Assembly: GCA_017555465.1 (NCBI GenBank)
Contig: JAFZGH010000001.1
Location: 1-6,920, forward strand
Reading direction: 5' to 3'
Length of the DNA stretch: 6,920 bases
DNA from: Akkermansia sp.
GTDB lineage: Bacteria; Verrucomicrobiota; Verrucomicrobiia; Verrucomicrobiales; Akkermansiaceae
A program made the position numbers and the translations under genes. Numbering within the stretch: the first letter of the stretch is position 1; every line of letters begins with the position of its first letter. This document shows, one piece after another, positions 5,457-6,920 of the stretch. The notes under the pieces were generated by a model. That model was not told where the DNA came from, ran no database searches, and saw nothing but the letters and a program-made list of their open reading frames with translations.

Positions 5457-6598
5457 TCCCGGGCGGAAAAATAGTCATCCGACTCCGGCAACCCGGCCAG
5501 CACCGCCGCACGGGAGGCTGCAAACCCGCTCTGCAGCAGCACGGCGCAAGCTTCCTCCCCCGGCGCCATGCAACACGTGGCCGATTCATTCACATGGTAT
5601 GGCAGCACACCATCCTCCAAGGCATCTTCCAGCGCCATTTCCACGCCGCGGGGGTCTGCCACGCTGCGCGGAAGCGCCACCAGCAGGGTGTGCCGCGGGC
5701 CCTTGCCCTCCCCCCGCACATCCACCTGGCTGCGCAGACGGCCCAGCCAGGCCAAATCCCCCACCGGGCCAGTGCCGTAGCCCAGCGAAGCAAAGCGGTC
5801 TCCCGGGGCAGCACCACGCGGGCGGATGGCATCGTACAAGTGGTCATAATACTCACCCCCGATATAAAAATACTGCTGGCCGCAAGCCAGAGCCTGCGCC
5901 ACCGCCTGCACCTGCGCAGGCAAATCTGCCACACCGCCGCAGAGGTAGGCGTGCGGCACCAGATCCTCATCTGCCCAGTCGAGCCATTCAGCCAGCTCTG
6001 CCGCCAGGCGCTGTTCATGGCTGGCAGAGCCACCAAAGAACGCATAAGGCAACAGAATGCTGCCGGGCTTGCGCAGGCAGATTTTTTCCAGATACGCCAG
6101 CACATCCATGGCAGCACCAGCGCCCGTACCCCCGGTGGCAGAGAAAAACACGTGCACCTCCAGCTGCAAATCACCCTCTGTCAGCGGTTTGAGCAGCCGC
6201 TGCACCGCCGGCCAGCTCTGCAGCAGCAGGGCGCGCCCGTAGCGCCGCATGCCCCCTGCCCCATTCAGCGCCGCCAGTGCCTGCTCCACCTCATACACCG
6301 GCACCTGCAACCGCTCCGCCAGCTGCCAGCGCATACCGCCCACGCAATCCTTCAGCTCCGGATTCTGCTCCATTTCGTTCAGCGAACGGGCTTCTTCCTT
6401 GATATTTAGAAAGGGGATATCATCTGCCCATTGCTGCCACTCGGGCGAGCTGGCCACATCATCCGCCGCATCCAGGTACAGACACACCACCTCATCACCC
6501 GCCGGGGGCATGCCGCTTGCCGCCACTGCGCGCCGCCAGGCCTGCAATACCTGACCACCTACCCCGCCAAGTCCGATGAGAAGTGTTCGTTTTTTCAT
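5447..6598 (-). CDS. Small tubulin/FtsZ-superfamily GTPase-like protein
   Basis: A 383-residue soluble protein with no signal peptide or membrane segment. It begins with a beta strand and glycine loop, LLIGLGGVGG (6-15), then VVCLYLDAADD (37-47), in which an acidic residue follows strand 2 as in FtsZ. At 151-165 comes FFSATGGTGAGAAMD, the tubulin signature loop GGTGxG that holds GTP phosphates; the preceding residue is T155, not the usual G, A or S. This order fits the bacterial tubulin-like group related to Tubulin_2 (from memory, not a search). It is not FtsZ: I cannot find a NxDxxD T7 loop or the C-terminal FtsA/ZipA-binding peptide, so polymerisation-driven GTP hydrolysis is uncertain. 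It heads a probable two-gene unit with the EIIA-like gene and has a good promoter at 6629-6656. ATG 6598 lacks a clear Shine-Dalgarno sequence, but the glycine loop follows so closely that the start is well supported. Its cellular role is unknown. Confidence 0.8.
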   Translation of the reverse strand: MKKRTLLIGLGGVGGQVLQAWRRAVAASGMPPAGDEVVCLYLDAADDVASSPEWQQWADDIPFLNIKEEARSLNEMEQNPELKDCVGGMRWQLAERLQVPVYEVEQALAALNGAGGMRRYGRALLLQSWPAVQRLLKPLTEGDLQLEVHVFFSATGGTGAGAAMDVLAYLEKICLRKPGSILLPYAFFGGSASHEQRLAAELAEWLDWADEDLVPHAYLCGGVADLPAQVQAVAQALACGQQYFYIGGEYYDHLYDAIRPRGAAPGDRFASLGYGTGPVGDLAWLGRLRSQVDVRGEGKGPRHTLLVALPRSVADPRGVEMALEDALEDGVLPYHVNESATCCMAPGEEACAVLLQSGFAASRAAVLAGLPESDDYFSARDDK

Positions 6599-6600
6599 AT

Positions 6601-6630
6601 CTGCCAGAAGTAAAATATCTTACCTGCCAG
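6601..6630. promoter_or_regulatory. Symmetric repeats in the tubulin-like gene leader
   Basis: CTGCCAG occurs twice in direct orientation (6601-6607 and 6624-6630), flanking the near-palindrome GTAAAATATCTTAC (6610-6623). The second CTGCCAG overlaps the -10 of the promoter, so a bound protein could block transcription. No regulator gene is nearby. Confidence 0.35.
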
Positions 6631-6656
6631 TATAACATGCCTCTGCGCAACGTCAA
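6629..6656 (-). promoter_or_regulatory. Strong sigma70-type promoter of the tubulin-like gene
   Basis: On the minus strand TTGACG (6651-6656) and TATACT (6629-6634) are 16 bp apart, each 5/6 to consensus. Transcription would start near 6622, leaving a leader of about 24 bases before ATG 6598. It is the best promoter match in the window. Confidence 0.65.
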
Positions 6657-6675
6657 CCAAATTTTGAGCCCCTGT

Positions 6676-6694
6676 ACATGTGTCCCAAAGATTG
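6676..6694 (+). repeat. TGTCCCAAAG-type box, copy d
   Basis: ACATGTGTCCCAAAGATTG points toward the repeat core at 6769, about 65 bases before its TGTAATT box (6759-6765). Apart from the box, the stretch 6657-6758 holds a run of seven Cs (6733-6739) and nothing else recognisable. Confidence 0.5.
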
Positions 6695-6768
6695 CATAAC
6701 AGGTTAAAGTATCAGTTCTAATTTGAAAGAAGCCCCCCCAGCTGACGAAAAACGAAATTGTAATTTAC

Positions 6769-6906
6769 CGGCGAGCATCGCGAGCGGAATTCGTAGCCCA
6801 CGGTAGTGGGCGTAAGAGGTTAGACAGGGGTGGATCGACGGAGTCGCGGAACCCCTGGTCAAACAAAAAAATGACCAGAACCCCGAACGCAGTGAGTGGG
6901 TGACAG
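6769..6906 (+). repeat. R3, intergenic repeat copy inverted relative to R2's right side
   Basis: These 138 bp match the reverse complement of 4732-4869 with 8 differences counted by eye, about 94% identity and no gaps. In order it holds the GCGAGC direct repeat, the GCCCAC-GGTA-GTGGGC hairpin (6796-6811), the CAGGGGT/ACCCCTG stem (6825-6831 with 6851-6857, inner CGAC/GTCG) and the overlapping CTGGTCA/TGACCAG stem (6855-6878). Similarity fades after GACAG at 6906 and the window ends at 6920, so the complete element is not seen. Confidence 0.85.
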
Positions 6907-6920
6907 AAACCTGCCGACAA

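Overview
The window looks like a gut, mucin-degrading Verrucomicrobiota genome, most likely Akkermansia or a close relative. This is inferred from gene content (two secreted GH33 sialidases of one architecture, a tubulin-like protein), the moderately high G+C, the lack of good Shine-Dalgarno sequences and the repeat-rich spacers. No marker gene fixes the species. All four convincing genes are on the minus strand and read from high to low coordinates.

Layout: (1) 1-180 holds the end of an intergenic repeat (R1), a short conserved box and the terminator of the first sialidase. (2) 181-2193 and 2271-4388 are two paralogous, signal-peptide-bearing exo-sialidases. Each has its own promoter-like sequence and its own intrinsic terminator, so they look like tandem single-gene units rather than an operon. 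(3) 4389-4928 is a 540-base spacer containing a hairpin-rich element (R2, 4532-4869) bounded by 44-bp inverted repeats. (4) 4929-5393 encodes a stand-alone EIIA-type PTS protein and 5447-6598 a small tubulin/FtsZ-superfamily protein. They are 53 bp apart and probably co-transcribed from a good promoter at 6629-6656. (5) 6657-6920 is a spacer with a third repeat copy (R3) running off the window.

The sialidases would release terminal sialic acid from mucin glycans outside the cytoplasm. The second carries a strikingly lysine-rich C-terminal tail. The tubulin-like/EIIA pair has no transporter or division gene beside it, and its job is unknown; a regulatory or scaffolding role is only a guess.

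The most unusual feature is the intergenic repeat family. Its copies share a polar order (a TGTCCCAAAG box, a TGTAATT-like box, a GCGAGC direct repeat, a short palindrome, then nested hairpins), but several hairpins have different sequences in different copies while still pairing. Two 138-bp copies at about 94% identity lie in inverted orientation around the tubulin-like/EIIA pair.
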